This document shows positions 8,630 through 17,403 of a stretch of DNA of 36,540 nucleotides, piece after piece. A program made the position numbers and the translations under genes. This stretch comes from SZUA-521 sp041738285 (GTDB lineage: Bacteria; Pseudomonadota; Gammaproteobacteria; Pseudomonadales; Azotimanducaceae), in contig JBGSQB010000235.1 of assembly GCA_041738285.1 (NCBI GenBank), positions 1-36,540 on the forward strand. Direction: 5' to 3'. The stretch's first letter is position 1. Every line of letters starts with the position of its first letter. The notes beneath the pieces were generated by a model, which had not been told where the DNA came from, did not search any database, and worked only from the letters and a program-made list of their open reading frames with translations.

Positions 8630-10732
8630 TCAGCCTGCGGCGGACTGATAGTTCGCCACTTCCTTCATGCTGAGCTTGACGCGACCACGCTGGTCCACAT
8701 CGAGCACGACCACATCGACTTCCTGACCTTCAGAGAGATAGTCGGTCACACGCTCGACCCGCTCATCGGCGATCTGCGAGATATGAACCAGACCGTCTTT
8801 GCCGGGCAGAATATTGACGAATGCGCCGAAGTCGACGATACGCTCGACCCGACCGCGATAGATCCTGCCGATTTCCGCATCCGCCGCGATCTCCATGACC
8901 CGATCCACGGCAGCGTTTTTCGCTGCGGCGTTCTCGGCATAGATGCGCACGGTACCGTCGTCGTTGATGTCGATCTGGGCACCGGTCTCTTCGGTGATCG
9001 AGCGAATCGTTGCACCGCCCTTGCCGATGATGTCACGGATCTTCTCCGGATTGATCTTCAAGAGCGTCATCGCAGGCGCATGGTCGGCAAGTGCCGGCCG
9101 CGATTCGGTGATGACCTTAGCCATCTCGCCGAGGATATGCACGCGCGCATCTTTCGCCTGATCAAGCGCAGCTTCCATGATCTCGTCGGTGATACCTTGG
9201 ATCTTGATGTCCATCTGCAGCGCGGTCACGCCGCGTGCGGTACCCGCAACTTTGAAGTCCATGTCGCCGAGGTGATCTTCATCACCCAGGATGTCGGTGA
9301 GCACCGCGTAGCGGTTGCCTTCCTTGACGAGACCCATCGCAACACCGGCGACCGGTGCGCGCAGCGGGACACCGGCATCCATCAGCGCCAGAGACGTACC
9401 ACACACGCTCGCCATTGAACTGGAGCCGTTCGATTCGGTGATTTCCGAAACCACGCGCAGCGTGTAGGGAAATGCAGCCGGATCAGGCAGCACTGCGGCG
9501 ACACCGCGACGGGCGAGGCGCCCATGGCCGATCTCCCGGCGCTTCGGACCACCCATCATGCCGGTCTCACCGACGCTGAACGGCGGGAAGTTGTAGTGCA
9601 GCATGAACTGATCTTTGTAGGTGCCTTCGAGGGCATCGACGATCGCCGCGTCGCGCAGCGTGCCGAGGGTCGCAACCACGATTGCCTGGGTTTCGCCGCG
9701 CGTGAACAGCGCCGAACCATGGGCCTTCGGCAGCACACCGACTTCGATCGCGATCGGTCGCACGGTGCGCAGATCCCGTCCGTCGATACGGGGATCCCCA
9801 TTCAGCACGCGCTGACGAACGATGTCCTTTTCGAGTTTGCCGAACGCGTTAGCCACGTCGCCTGCGCTCCAGCGGGGTGAATCGCCGCTCGCCAGAGCCG
9901 CAATGGCCTTGCTACGCAGCGCACCGACACTGTCCTGGCGCTCCATCTTGTCGGTGGTGCGATAGGCAGCGCCGAGATCACTCTTGACCAGATCTGCGAC
10001 CGCAGCGCCGAGCTCGGTATCGACCTTCGGCTGGGGAACTTCCCAGCGCGGCTTACCGGCTTCTTTCACCAGTGCGTTGATCGCGCTGATGGCAACCTGC
10101 ATTTCCTGATGGGCGAACAACACGCCGCCGAGCATTTGGTCTTCCGTCAGCTCCTTGGCCTCGGACTCCACCATCAGCACGGCCGATTCGGTGCCGGCAA
10201 CGACCATCGATAGAAGCGAGTCCTTGCCTTGCGCATATCCCGGATTGAGGATGTAGTTGCCGTTGATGTAGCCAACCCGTGCGGCGCCGATCGGACCATC
10301 GAAAGGAATGCCCGACAACGACACTGCGGCCGACGCGCCCAGCAGCGACGCGATGTCCGGATCCATGTCCTTGTCGACGGACATGACCGTGCAGACCACC
10401 TGCACTTCGTTGCGATAGCCCTTCGGAAACAGCGGTCGCAGTGGACGGTCAATCAAGCGCGACGTCAGGGTTTCCTTCTCGGAAGGCCGGCCCTCACGAC
10501 GGAAGAAGCCGCCCGGAATCTTGCCGGCAGCGTAGGTCTTTTCCTGGTAGTTGACGGTGAGCGGAAAGAAGTCCGCGCCCGCGCGTGCCTGTCTCGCACC
10601 TACGGCGGTGCACAGCACAACGGTATCGCCCATGGTGACGAGCACCGAGCCAGTCGCCTGACGTGCAATACGACCCGTTTCGAGCACAACTTTGTGCCCA
10701 CCATACTGAAACTCTTTCTTTACTGGATTCAA
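8630..10732 (-). CDS. pnp: Polyribonucleotide nucleotidyltransferase (TTG start)
   Basis: Phosphorolytic 3'-5' exoribonuclease and degradosome partner. The protein (700 aa) has two RNase PH-like cores, the second containing GGPKRREIGHGRLARR. A KH domain follows (MTLLKINPEKIRDIIGKGG) and then a C-terminal S1 domain ending DVDQRGRVKLSMKEV. The start is TTG at 10732, nine bases after a perfect AGGAGG, and gives the expected MNPVKKEFQYGG N-terminus; no ATG fits. It is 25 bases from rpsO, the conserved order. Much of E. coli pnp control lies in a longer rpsO-pnp spacer that is absent here. Confidence 0.97.
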   Translation of the reverse strand: MNPVKKEFQYGGHKVVLETGRIARQATGSVLVTMGDTVVLCTAVGARQARAGADFFPLTVNYQEKTYAAGKIPGGFFRREGRPSEKETLTSRLIDRPLRPLFPKGYRNEVQVVCTVMSVDKDMDPDIASLLGASAAVSLSGIPFDGPIGAARVGYINGNYILNPGYAQGKDSLLSMVVAGTESAVLMVESEAKELTEDQMLGGVLFAHQEMQVAISAINALVKEAGKPRWEVPQPKVDTELGAAVADLVKSDLGAAYRTTDKMERQDSVGALRSKAIAALASGDSPRWSAGDVANAFGKLEKDIVRQRVLNGDPRIDGRDLRTVRPIAIEVGVLPKAHGSALFTRGETQAIVVATLGTLRDAAIVDALEGTYKDQFMLHYNFPPFSVGETGMMGGPKRREIGHGRLARRGVAAVLPDPAAFPYTLRVVSEITESNGSSSMASVCGTSLALMDAGVPLRAPVAGVAMGLVKEGNRYAVLTDILGDEDHLGDMDFKVAGTARGVTALQMDIKIQGITDEIMEAALDQAKDARVHILGEMAKVITESRPALADHAPAMTLLKINPEKIRDIIGKGGATIRSITEETGAQIDINDDGTVRIYAENAAAKNAAVDRVMEIAADAEIGRIYRGRVERIVDFGAFVNILPGKDGLVHISQIADERVERVTDYLSEGQEVDVVVLDVDQRGRVKLSMKEVANYQSAAG

Positions 10733-10741
10733 TTTCGTATT

Positions 10742-10747
10742 CCTCCT
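10742..10747 (-). promoter_or_regulatory. Strong Shine-Dalgarno that fixes the pnp TTG start
   Basis: AGGAGG on the minus strand, nine bases from the TTG at 10732. It lies in the short rpsO-pnp gap and supports initiation at a non-AUG codon. Confidence 0.8.
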
Positions 10748-10757
10748 CGAGGTCGGC

Positions 10758-11027
10758 CTAGCGACGCAGGCCCAGACGCTCGATCAATTTCGTGTAACGG
10801 TCCGCATCCTTGTCTCTCAGGTAATCCAAGAGCTGCCGGCGTTGGTTCACCATGCGGATCAGACCCCGTCGTGAATGATGGTCTTTCTGATGCGATTTGA
10901 AGTGGTCTTGCAACGTATTGATGTTCGCAGTCAGAAGCGCCACCTGAACTTCGGGAGAACCTGTGTCGGTCTTTGACAGTTGATAATCTTCTACGATCTT
11001 CGATTTCGATTCGGCAGTCAGTGCCAT
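10758..11027 (-). CDS. rpsO: 30S ribosomal protein S15
   Basis: Primary 16S rRNA-binding protein of the small-subunit platform. The 89-aa length is standard. The sequence is typical S15: MALTAESKSKIVEDYQ, then DTGSPEVQVALLTANINTL, then HHSRRGLIRMVNQRRQLLDYL. The ATG at 11027 follows GGAGA at good spacing; the frame is open 20 codons further, but those residues do not belong to S15. It sits between truB (103 bases upstream) and pnp. The leader carries a hairpin that may be an S15 autoregulatory site. Confidence 0.97.
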   Translation of the reverse strand: MALTAESKSKIVEDYQLSKTDTGSPEVQVALLTANINTLQDHFKSHQKDHHSRRGLIRMVNQRRQLLDYLRDKDADRYTKLIERLGLRR

Positions 11028-11060
11028 TTCGCTTTCTCCGAATATGCTTTGATTTACTCC

Positions 11061-11087
11061 GTGCAACCGGCCCCATGCCAGCTGCAC
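11061..11087 (-). promoter_or_regulatory. rpsO leader hairpin, possible S15 autoregulatory site
   Basis: On the minus-strand RNA, arms GUGCAGCUGGC (11087-11077) and GCCGGUUGCAC (11071-11061) pair over 11 positions, including two G-U wobbles, around the loop AUGGG. The hairpin ends 33 bases before the rpsO ATG. S15 controls its own mRNA in several bacteria through G-U-containing leader structures. The match here is inference. Confidence 0.4.
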
Positions 11088-11130
11088 ACCATCGACGCGC
11101 GACCACGCATATTTGCAGTCGCTGCCGATA

Positions 11131-12060
11131 TCATCCGTGAGCGGTCACCAGACGCCGCGGCGCCACGCGCCCGTCGTCGAGAATCTCGCCCACACCAATG
11201 AATTCTTCGCGCCCACCCTCGGTCAGACGCACCCAGCCTTGTGGCGGCGCGTGCGCCACGATCACAGGCTGACCCTGACGGACGTAGTACGCCGTCGCCT
11301 CGGACAACTTCACTGTCGGCCAATCACGCACCGCGCTCGACGTCGGGAGCAGGAGCGCATCGAGCGCCGGAAACCCACCTTCGGCAAGGGTTGCTTCGAG
11401 CGTCTCGAAGGTGACCAGATCTGCTTCCGAATAGGGTCCCGCGAGCCGTCGCCGCAGCGCTGTCACATGCGCGCCGCATCCCAGCGCAAGGCCGAGATCC
11501 TCCGCAATCGTTCGCACGTACGTGCCCTTACTGCAGTGGATCTCGAGCTCTATCTCATCATCCGCGAAGCGCACGAGCTCGTTGGCGAAAATCATGACGC
11601 GGCGCGACTGGCGCTCGACTTCGATGCCTTGGCGCGCGAGCTTGTAGAGCGGCTGGCCCTGGTGCTTCACCGCAGAGAACATCGACGGAATCTGCTCGAT
11701 CTCGCCACGAAAATCCGCAAGCGCCGCCTCGATGCGTTCCGCGGTGATGTCGACCAAGGGCCTCGTTTCGATGACCTGGCCATCGGAGTCGCCGCTGTCC
11801 GTGCGCACGCCCAGCTTCACGCGAGTCCAGTATTTCTTGTCGGACGTCAGCAGGTATTGAGAGAACTTGGTGGCCTCGCCGAAACACAACGGCAGCACGC
11901 CCGTCGCAAGTGGATCCAGGCTGCCGGTGTGGCCAACCTTGCGTGCTCCGAACAAACGCTTGGCGCGCTGTACCGCATCGTTCGAACTCATGCCGCCGGG
12001 TTTGTCGACGACGAGTACGCCGTCGACTTCGCGGCCCTTCTTGTTCCTGAATCGAGCCAT
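11131..12060 (-). CDS. truB: tRNA pseudouridine-55 synthase
   Basis: Makes pseudouridine 55 in the T-loop of elongator tRNAs. The protein (309 aa) has the TruB opening DGVLVVDKPGGMSSNDAV and the catalytic motif GHTGSLDPLATGVLP with Asp49. RVKLGVRTDSGDSDGQV and a C-terminal PUA-like region follow. The ATG shares one base with the rbfA stop (TGATG), so translation is probably coupled. It is followed by rpsO after 103 bases. Confidence 0.96.
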   Translation of the reverse strand: MARFRNKKGREVDGVLVVDKPGGMSSNDAVQRAKRLFGARKVGHTGSLDPLATGVLPLCFGEATKFSQYLLTSDKKYWTRVKLGVRTDSGDSDGQVIETRPLVDITAERIEAALADFRGEIEQIPSMFSAVKHQGQPLYKLARQGIEVERQSRRVMIFANELVRFADDEIELEIHCSKGTYVRTIAEDLGLALGCGAHVTALRRRLAGPYSEADLVTFETLEATLAEGGFPALDALLLPTSSAVRDWPTVKLSEATAYYVRQGQPVIVAHAPPQGWVRLTEGGREEFIGVGEILDDGRVAPRRLVTAHG

Positions 12061-12440
12061 CAGTCCGCCGCCTTGTGTTGTTCGCGATCCGCTTCAACAG
12101 CTCGCTCAATCAGGGAATCCATTTCGCGTCCTCGGACCCACACTTCATCGTAGGTGAATCGCAACGCTGGGGTGAATCGCATCGTGCTCTCGCGCGCGAG
12201 TGCCGTGCGCAGAAAACCGGCCGCCTTGTTCAACACGGCGACCAGCTCGACCCGCTTTTCTTCCGTATCCGCCGACAGCGATGAGACGAACACTTCGGCC
12301 GCCGACAGATCCTTGGTGACACGGACGTCGTTCACGCTGAGCATGCCCACACGTGGGTCGCGCATCTGCGCGCGAACGATCTCGGCGAGCCGCTCACGAA
12401 TGTGGTCGGCTACGCGTAGCTCCCGTCCATATGGCCTCAT
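12060..12440 (-). CDS. rbfA: 30S ribosome-binding factor A
   Basis: Late 30S maturation and cold-adaptation factor that binds near 16S helix 1. The protein is 126 aa. It has the KH-like RbfA pattern RVADHIRERLAEIVR, then DPRVGMLSVNDVRVTKDLSAA, then LRTALARESTMRFTPALRF. The ATG at 12440 lies 19 bases after the infB stop. The frame is open further back inside infB, but that part does not resemble RbfA. Confidence 0.95.
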   Translation of the reverse strand: MRPYGRELRVADHIRERLAEIVRAQMRDPRVGMLSVNDVRVTKDLSAAEVFVSSLSADTEEKRVELVAVLNKAAGFLRTALARESTMRFTPALRFTYDEVWVRGREMDSLIERAVEADREQHKAAD

Positions 12441-12459
12441 GATGGTGCACGCAAACTGC

Positions 12460-14994
12460 TCAGAGCTGGCGCGCGACCTCCTTGGTGTCGAACACCTCGA
12501 TCTTGTCACCGACTTTGACGTCGTAATTGCGCACACCAATGCCGCATTCGAGTCCATTTCGGACTTCCTGCACGTCGTCCTTGAAACGACGCAGAGAATC
12601 GAGTTCACCCTGGAAGATGACCACGTCGTCTCGCAGCACGCGAATCTTCTTGTTCCTGTGGATCGTGCCTTCCACGACCATGCATCCGGCCACCTGGCCG
12701 AACCGCGGCGAACTGAACGTGTCGCGCACTTCGGCAACGCCCAGAATCGTCTCTCGCACTTCCGGCGCGAGCATGCCCGACAGCACCTTCCTGACGTCGT
12801 CGAGCAGTTCATAGATGATGCTGTAGTAGCGCAGGTCCAGATTTTCGCGCTCGATGACCTTCTTGGCCGAACTGTCGGCGCGCACGTTGAAGCCGATGAG
12901 CACCGCCTTCGAGGTCACGGCGAGCATTGCGTCAGACTCGGAGATGCCACCAACACCTGAGCCCACCACCAGCGCTTTGACCTCGTCGCTGCCGATCTCG
13001 GAGATGGCGTGCATGATCGCTTCGAGCGATCCGCGCACGTCTGTCTTGATCACGAGTCGCAGTACACGCTTCTCGCCTTCCTGCATCGTGGCGAACATGT
13101 TGTCGATCTTCGATGCTTGCTGCGCCGCCATTCGATTTTCGTGGCTGCGCGTGCGGCGGTGTTCCGCAAGGTCGCGCGCAGAGCGCTCATCGGCTGCAAC
13201 CGCAAAGCTGTCGCCTGCTTCCGGAGTACCGGCAAGACCGAGAATTTCGACCGGCACCGACGGTCCGGCTTCTTTCACCGTCTCGCCGAGATCGTTAATC
13301 ATCGCGCGCACACGACCGACGAACTCGCCGGCGATCACGACGTCACCCTGACGCAGCGTCCCGTTCTGAATGAGCACCGTGGCGACCGGGCCGCGGCCGC
13401 GATCAAGCCGGGACTCGACGACAACGCCTTGTCCAGGCGCATCAACGGCAGCGTTCAATTCGAGGAGTTCCGCCTGGAGCAAGATCGCCTCGAGCAGGTC
13501 GTCGACGCCTTGCCCAGTCAGCGCCGACACACTCACGAACTGCGTATCACCGCCCCAATCGTCGGGCACGACACCCTTGGCAACCAACTCGTTCTTTACA
13601 CGGTCGGGATCGGCGCTTTCCTTGTCGATCTTGTTGACGGCCACAATCAGCGGTGTCTCTGCCGCGCGCGCGTGCTGAATTGCTTCTTCCGTCTGTGGCA
13701 TGACGCCATCGTCGGCGGCGACGACCAGCACGACGATGTCCGTCGCCTGAGCACCGCGCGCACGCATCGCGGTGAACGCGGCATGACCGGGCGTGTCCAG
13801 GAATGTGATGCGTCCCTTGGGCACTTCGACGTTGTACGCCCCGATGTGCTGAGTGATGCCACCGGCTTCACCGCTGGCAACCTTGGTCTTCCTGATGTAG
13901 TCGAGCAGCGACGTCTTACCGTGGTCGACATGGCCCATCACCGTGACCACTGGTGAGCGCGTCTGCACATCACCGACGATCTGCAGCGACTCCGTGTGCG
14001 CATGCTCGATGGCATCGACGCTGACGGATTTACCCTTGTGGCCCATTTCCTCGACCACGAGCGTTGCGGTGTCCTGATCGATCGACTGATTGATCGTCGC
14101 CATCACTCCCATGCCCATGAGCGTCTTGATGACCTCACTGGCCTTGACCGACATCGCCTTGGACAACTCACCAACGGTGATGAATTCGGGAATCGGTACT
14201 TCGCGGATGATGAACTCCGAGGGCCGCTCGAATCCGCCACCCTTTTGTTCTACCGGTTTGCGCTTCGGACGACGGGCTTCGCTCTTGAGCGTCAGTTCGC
14301 GGCGCCGTGAGCGGCCGTCATCGAACTCGTCCTTTTCGCGCGGTTTCTCACGGCCGCGTTCCTTGGCGGCGCGCTTACCGCCACCGCGCGCTTCGGTTTT
14401 CTGAGCGGTCGCCTGCGCGCGCTCGGCTTCCGCAGCCTGTTGCGCGGCCTTATCGACGTCCGCAGTTGTGGCTTCCTTGGCTTTGGCGGCCCGCTCGAGT
14501 TCTTTCTGCTTCTCAGCCTCAATACGACGACGTTCGTCCTCGGCCTTGCGCTCGGCCTCCTTGCGCCGCGTCTCTTCTTCCGCGCCCTTGCGGGACATCT
14601 CTTCGCTGCGTATGCGCTCGGCTTCGAGTTCAGAGGCGCTCTTGGCAGGCGCTTCCGCGGGACCGGGTGCTGGCTTGACGGGTTCGAGTCCGGCGTCACC
14701 ACGTTTGACGTAGGTGCGCTTCTTGCGCACTTCGACGGCGACGGTGCGACCCTTGCCCTGACCGCCAGCCTTCAGCGTTCCCACGGACTTGCGCGTCAGC
14801 GTGATCTTGCGGGGCGCAGCGTCGGATTCGCCGTGGCTGCGCTTCAAGAACGCGAGCAGTTCCTGCTTCTGTTCTTCGGAAACAGCCTCGCCATCTTTCG
14901 TGTGGGGTAGACCCGCATCCTGCATCTGCTTGAGCAGCCGATCGACCGGCGCCCCGACAGTGACAGCGAGTTCCCTTACAGTGACGTCAGCCAT
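12460..14994 (-). CDS. infB: Translation initiation factor IF-2
   Basis: GTPase that positions fMet-tRNA on the 30S and promotes subunit joining. The protein is 844 aa. An N-terminal IF2N module (MADVTVRELAVTVGAPVDRLL) leads into a long charged Ala/Glu/Lys/Arg linker of about 200 residues. A second IF2N-like part follows (VPIEFITVGELSKAMSVKASE region). The G domain then shows GHVDHGKT (about residue 354), DTPGHAAF and NKID. The C-terminal domains bind fMet-tRNA. It lies 29 bases after nusA. The initiator tRNA gene heads the same cluster, pairing the factor with its ligand. Confidence 0.97.
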   Translation of the reverse strand: MADVTVRELAVTVGAPVDRLLKQMQDAGLPHTKDGEAVSEEQKQELLAFLKRSHGESDAAPRKITLTRKSVGTLKAGGQGKGRTVAVEVRKKRTYVKRGDAGLEPVKPAPGPAEAPAKSASELEAERIRSEEMSRKGAEEETRRKEAERKAEDERRRIEAEKQKELERAAKAKEATTADVDKAAQQAAEAERAQATAQKTEARGGGKRAAKERGREKPREKDEFDDGRSRRRELTLKSEARRPKRKPVEQKGGGFERPSEFIIREVPIPEFITVGELSKAMSVKASEVIKTLMGMGVMATINQSIDQDTATLVVEEMGHKGKSVSVDAIEHAHTESLQIVGDVQTRSPVVTVMGHVDHGKTSLLDYIRKTKVASGEAGGITQHIGAYNVEVPKGRITFLDTPGHAAFTAMRARGAQATDIVVLVVAADDGVMPQTEEAIQHARAAETPLIVAVNKIDKESADPDRVKNELVAKGVVPDDWGGDTQFVSVSALTGQGVDDLLEAILLQAELLELNAAVDAPGQGVVVESRLDRGRGPVATVLIQNGTLRQGDVVIAGEFVGRVRAMINDLGETVKEAGPSVPVEILGLAGTPEAGDSFAVAADERSARDLAEHRRTRSHENRMAAQQASKIDNMFATMQEGEKRVLRLVIKTDVRGSLEAIMHAISEIGSDEVKALVVGSGVGGISESDAMLAVTSKAVLIGFNVRADSSAKKVIERENLDLRYYSIIYELLDDVRKVLSGMLAPEVRETILGVAEVRDTFSSPRFGQVAGCMVVEGTIHRNKKIRVLRDDVVIFQGELDSLRRFKDDVQEVRNGLECGIGVRNYDVKVGDKIEVFDTKEVARQL

Positions 14995-15023
14995 GCCTTA
15001 CTCCCATGCCTCTCGCGGCGCAC

Positions 15024-16535
15024 TTACGATGCGCGTTCTTCCGCAGCTTCGAACCAGTGCGCCCGTGCCGCCATGATCAGCGCGGCTGCGCGCTCTTCGT
15101 CCATCGGTTCGACGTCGATCAGATCTGGTACCGCCTGCTCGGCGAGGTCCTCGCGCGTGATGATCTGATGACTGGCCAGGCGATACGCGAGGCGCCGATC
15201 CATGCCTTCGAGTTCGAGCAGATCCGCCGCCGGCTCGACGTCGCCCAACTTTTCTTCGTCCGCGATCGCCTTGGTGAGCAGCGCATCTTTTGCGCGATTG
15301 CGCAGCTCGTGGGCAAGCTCTTCGTCGAAGCCGTCGATGGCGAGCATCTCTTCGAGCGGCACGTACGCAACTTCCTCGAGTGAGGTGAATCCTTCTTCTA
15401 CCAATACCGCCGCCATGTCTTCGTCGATCTGCAGTGACTGCATGAACGACTGAACAAACGTGGTGGATTCCGACTCCTGTTTGGAGGCGGCTTCTTCCTG
15501 GGTCATGATATTGAGTGTCCAGCCGGTGAGCTCACTTGCGAGCCGCACGTTCTGGCCGCCCCGACCAATCGCTTGCGCGAGGTTGTCCTCGGCCACGGCC
15601 AGATCCATCGAATGGTCGTCTTCGTCCACGACGATCGATGCGACTTCAGCGGGGGCCATGGCATTGATCACGAGCTGCGCGGGGTTGTCGTCCCACGGCA
15701 CGATGTCGATCCGTTCACCGGCCAGTTCACCCGACACTGCCTGCACACGCGAGCCACGCATGCCGACGCACGCACCGACCGGGTCAATGCGGCCGTCATT
15801 GGTCTTGACTGCGATTTTGGCGCGGGAGCCGGGATCGCGCGCGGCACCACGAATTTCGATGATCTGTTCGGCGATTTCCGGCACTTCGAGCTTGAACAGC
15901 TCCGTCAACATCTTCGGTGAGGTGCGAGACAGAATGAGCTGCGGGCCGCGCGCATCGGCGCGCACCTCGAGCAGCAGCGCGCGAATGCGATCGCTGACGC
16001 GGAACGTCTCGCGTGGAATCAGATTCTCGCGACCCAGCAGCGCTTCTGCGCTGTTGCCGAGATCGACGATGATGGCATCGCGCGTGACCTTCTTGACGGT
16101 ACCGGCGACCAGCTCACCCACCCGCGGCAGATACGCAGCAACCACCTGAGCCCGCTCGGCCTCGCGCACCTTTTGCACGATGACCTGTTTGGCCGTCTGT
16201 GCCGCGATGCGGCCGAACTCGACGGACTCCACCGGAATCTCGAAAAAGTCACCTACCTTCAGCGCCGGATCCTTTTCCGCCGCTTCTTCAGGCGTGAACA
16301 TGGCATCCGGGTTGTATTCTTCCACCGCATGCAGATGTTCGATCACCAGCCACCGGCGAAACGTCGCGTATTCGCCATTGCTGCGATCGATCGCTACGCG
16401 AAACTCGGCGTTCTCCGAGTAACGCTTCTTCGTCGCGCTCGCGAGCGCGTGCTCGAGCGCATCGAAGATCACGTCTTTCGGTACTCCCTTTTCATGGGAG
16501 ACCGAGTCCACAACCAGCAAAATTTCCTTACTCAT
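15024..16535 (-). CDS. nusA: Transcription termination/antitermination protein NusA
   Basis: Binds RNA polymerase and modulates pausing, intrinsic termination and antitermination. The protein is 503 aa. Order: N-terminal polymerase-binding domain (SKEILLVVDSVSHEKGV), S1 domain (about 135-200, GTVKKVTRDAIIVDLG), two KH domains (GACVGMRGSRV and AIGRGGQNVRLAS), then the two acidic C-terminal repeats found in proteobacterial NusA. It starts nine bases after the rimP stop. E. coli NusA autoregulates this operon through leader terminators; a comparable set of hairpins lies at 17028-17137. Confidence 0.97.
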   Translation of the reverse strand: MSKEILLVVDSVSHEKGVPKDVIFDALEHALASATKKRYSENAEFRVAIDRSNGEYATFRRWLVIEHLHAVEEYNPDAMFTPEEAAEKDPALKVGDFFEIPVESVEFGRIAAQTAKQVIVQKVREAERAQVVAAYLPRVGELVAGTVKKVTRDAIIVDLGNSAEALLGRENLIPRETFRVSDRIRALLLEVRADARGPQLILSRTSPKMLTELFKLEVPEIAEQIIEIRGAARDPGSRAKIAVKTNDGRIDPVGACVGMRGSRVQAVSGELAGERIDIVPWDDNPAQLVINAMAPAEVASIVVDEDDHSMDLAVAEDNLAQAIGRGGQNVRLASELTGWTLNIMTQEEAASKQESESTTFVQSFMQSLQIDEDMAAVLVEEGFTSLEEVAYVPLEEMLAIDGFDEELAHELRNRAKDALLTKAIADEEKLGDVEPAADLLELEGMDRRLAYRLASHQIITREDLAEQAVPDLIDVEPMDEERAAALIMAARAHWFEAAEERAS

Positions 16536-16544
16536 GATTCCGAC

Positions 16545-17003
16545 CTAGTCGAATTGCGGCACGATGCGCGCCCGCTGGACGTTTTCCAGCGGAATCACGA
16601 CTTCGTCCTCGTCCACTTGTACTGCGATCTCGTCGCGTTCCATGCCGTTGAGTCGTCCTACGAAGCGCCGACGCCCTTCGAAGGGAAAACTCAGCCGCAC
16701 GTCCAAAATCTCGCCGACACTTTCGGCGTACTGCTCCGGCTTGAACAGCAACCGGTCGAGTCCCGGGGAAGACACTTCCAACGTGTAGTCCGCGTTGGTT
16801 GGGCTCTCGACATCGAGCACACTGCCGATCTGTTTCGAGGCCCGTTCACAATCTTCTACCGTCACGCCCGCATCGCTGTCGATGTAGATGCGCAGCATCG
16901 CGTGCCTGCCCTGGCCCTGGAACTCGATGCCCCAGATCCGTAATCCCAACGCCGTCACCGACGGTGCCAGCAGCACTTCCAGTTCCCGTTCCTTCCTCGT
17001 CAT
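16545..17003 (-). CDS. rimP: Ribosome maturation factor RimP
   Basis: Assists early 30S assembly. The protein is 152 aa, as expected. Family sequence is clear: LGLRIWGIEFQGQG, LRIYIDSDAGVTVEDCE, and the strongly conserved LEVSSPGLDRLLF. The ATG at 17003 gives MTRKERELEVLLAP, matching the usual N-terminus. The frame is open 41 codons further upstream but there runs through the leader hairpins. First protein gene of the rimP-nusA-infB part of the operon. Confidence 0.95.
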   Translation of the reverse strand: MTRKERELEVLLAPSVTALGLRIWGIEFQGQGRHAMLRIYIDSDAGVTVEDCERASKQIGSVLDVESPTNADYTLEVSSPGLDRLLFKPEQYAESVGEILDVRLSFPFEGRRRFVGRLNGMERDEIAVQVDEDEVVIPLENVQRARIVPQFD

Positions 17004-17027
17004 CTGTGACGGTAACCCGGTCGTTGC

Positions 17028-17046
17028 GCGCCAGCTTTTCTGGCGC
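17028..17046 (-). promoter_or_regulatory. Stem-loop in the rimP leader
   Basis: Perfect 7-bp arms (GCGCCAG and CTGGCGC) around AAAAG on the minus strand, 24 bases before the rimP ATG. It has no T-tract, so it is not a terminator by itself. It is the last of four adjacent hairpins. Confidence 0.5.
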
Positions 17047-17050
17047 CCAG

Positions 17051-17075
17051 AAACAAAAAATGGGCTGACGCCCAT
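17051..17075 (-). terminator. Intrinsic terminator in the rimP-nusA leader
   Basis: On the minus strand ATGGGC-GTCA-GCCCAT is followed by a run of Ts broken by one G. This is a second intrinsic terminator between tRNA-fMet and rimP and would set how much transcription enters the nusA-infB operon. Confidence 0.65.
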
Positions 17076-17081
17076 CTGGAA

Positions 17082-17108
17082 GGATGTTCGGGTCATGCCC
17101 GAACATCC
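17082..17108 (-). promoter_or_regulatory. Perfect 11-bp stem-loop in the rimP-nusA leader
   Basis: Arms GGATGTTCGGG and CCCGAACATCC are perfectly complementary, with a 5-base loop. There is no T-tract. It lies between two terminator-like hairpins and could be an RNase III-type processing or stability element; in E. coli the metY-nusA leader is RNase III processed, as I recall. Confidence 0.5.
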
Positions 17109-17112
17109 GATG

Positions 17113-17137
17113 AAAAAGCCCCACATGGGGGCTTTAA
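17113..17137 (-). terminator. Intrinsic terminator after tRNA-fMet
   Basis: On the minus strand AAAGCCCC and GGGGCTTT flank a short loop and run into TTTTT. It starts eight bases after the tRNA CCA end. Some readthrough is needed if rimP-nusA is to be served by the tRNA promoter. Confidence 0.75.
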
Positions 17138-17144
17138 TCTCCTT

Positions 17145-17221
<77 letters not shown>

Positions 17222-17235
17222 TCAGCCGGACGCGG

Positions 17236-17264
17236 ATTATAGGTAGGCATATTCCGAGAAGCAA
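17236..17264 (-). promoter_or_regulatory. Promoter of tRNA-fMet
   Basis: On the minus strand TTGCTT, 17 bases, then a perfect TATAAT (17241-17236). The expected start is about eight bases before the tRNA. The bases after the -10 are CCGCGTC, a GC-rich discriminator typical of stringently controlled tRNA promoters. Confidence 0.65.
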
Positions 17265-17301
17265 CCAAACCGCGATGCGGGACGCAGTTCGTCAGGAGAG
17301 A

Positions 17302-17388
17302 TGGTGCCGAAGAGAGGACTCGAACCTCCACGGGCGTTAGCCCACTACCCCCTCAAGGTAGCGTGTCTACCAATTTCACCACTTCGGC
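17302..17388 (-). tRNA. tRNA-Leu (GAG)
   Basis: 87 bases with encoded CCA and acceptor GCCGAAG/CTTCGGC. The anticodon loop is TTGAGGG, so the anticodon is GAG. A long variable arm (TGGGCTAACGCCC) is present, as expected for a class II tRNA. It lies 15 bases after secG and is probably processed from the secG transcript, like leuU in E. coli. Confidence 0.96.
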
Positions 17389-17403
17389 AAGTTGATCACG
17401 AAA

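Noticed and set aside
12060..12812. A 250-aa version of rbfA
   Set aside because: The extra N-terminal part is infB read in another frame; RbfA homology begins at the ATG at 12440.
13009..13956. 315-codon plus-strand ORF opposite infB
   Set aside because: Antisense to the IF-2 G domain; mirror of conserved codons only.
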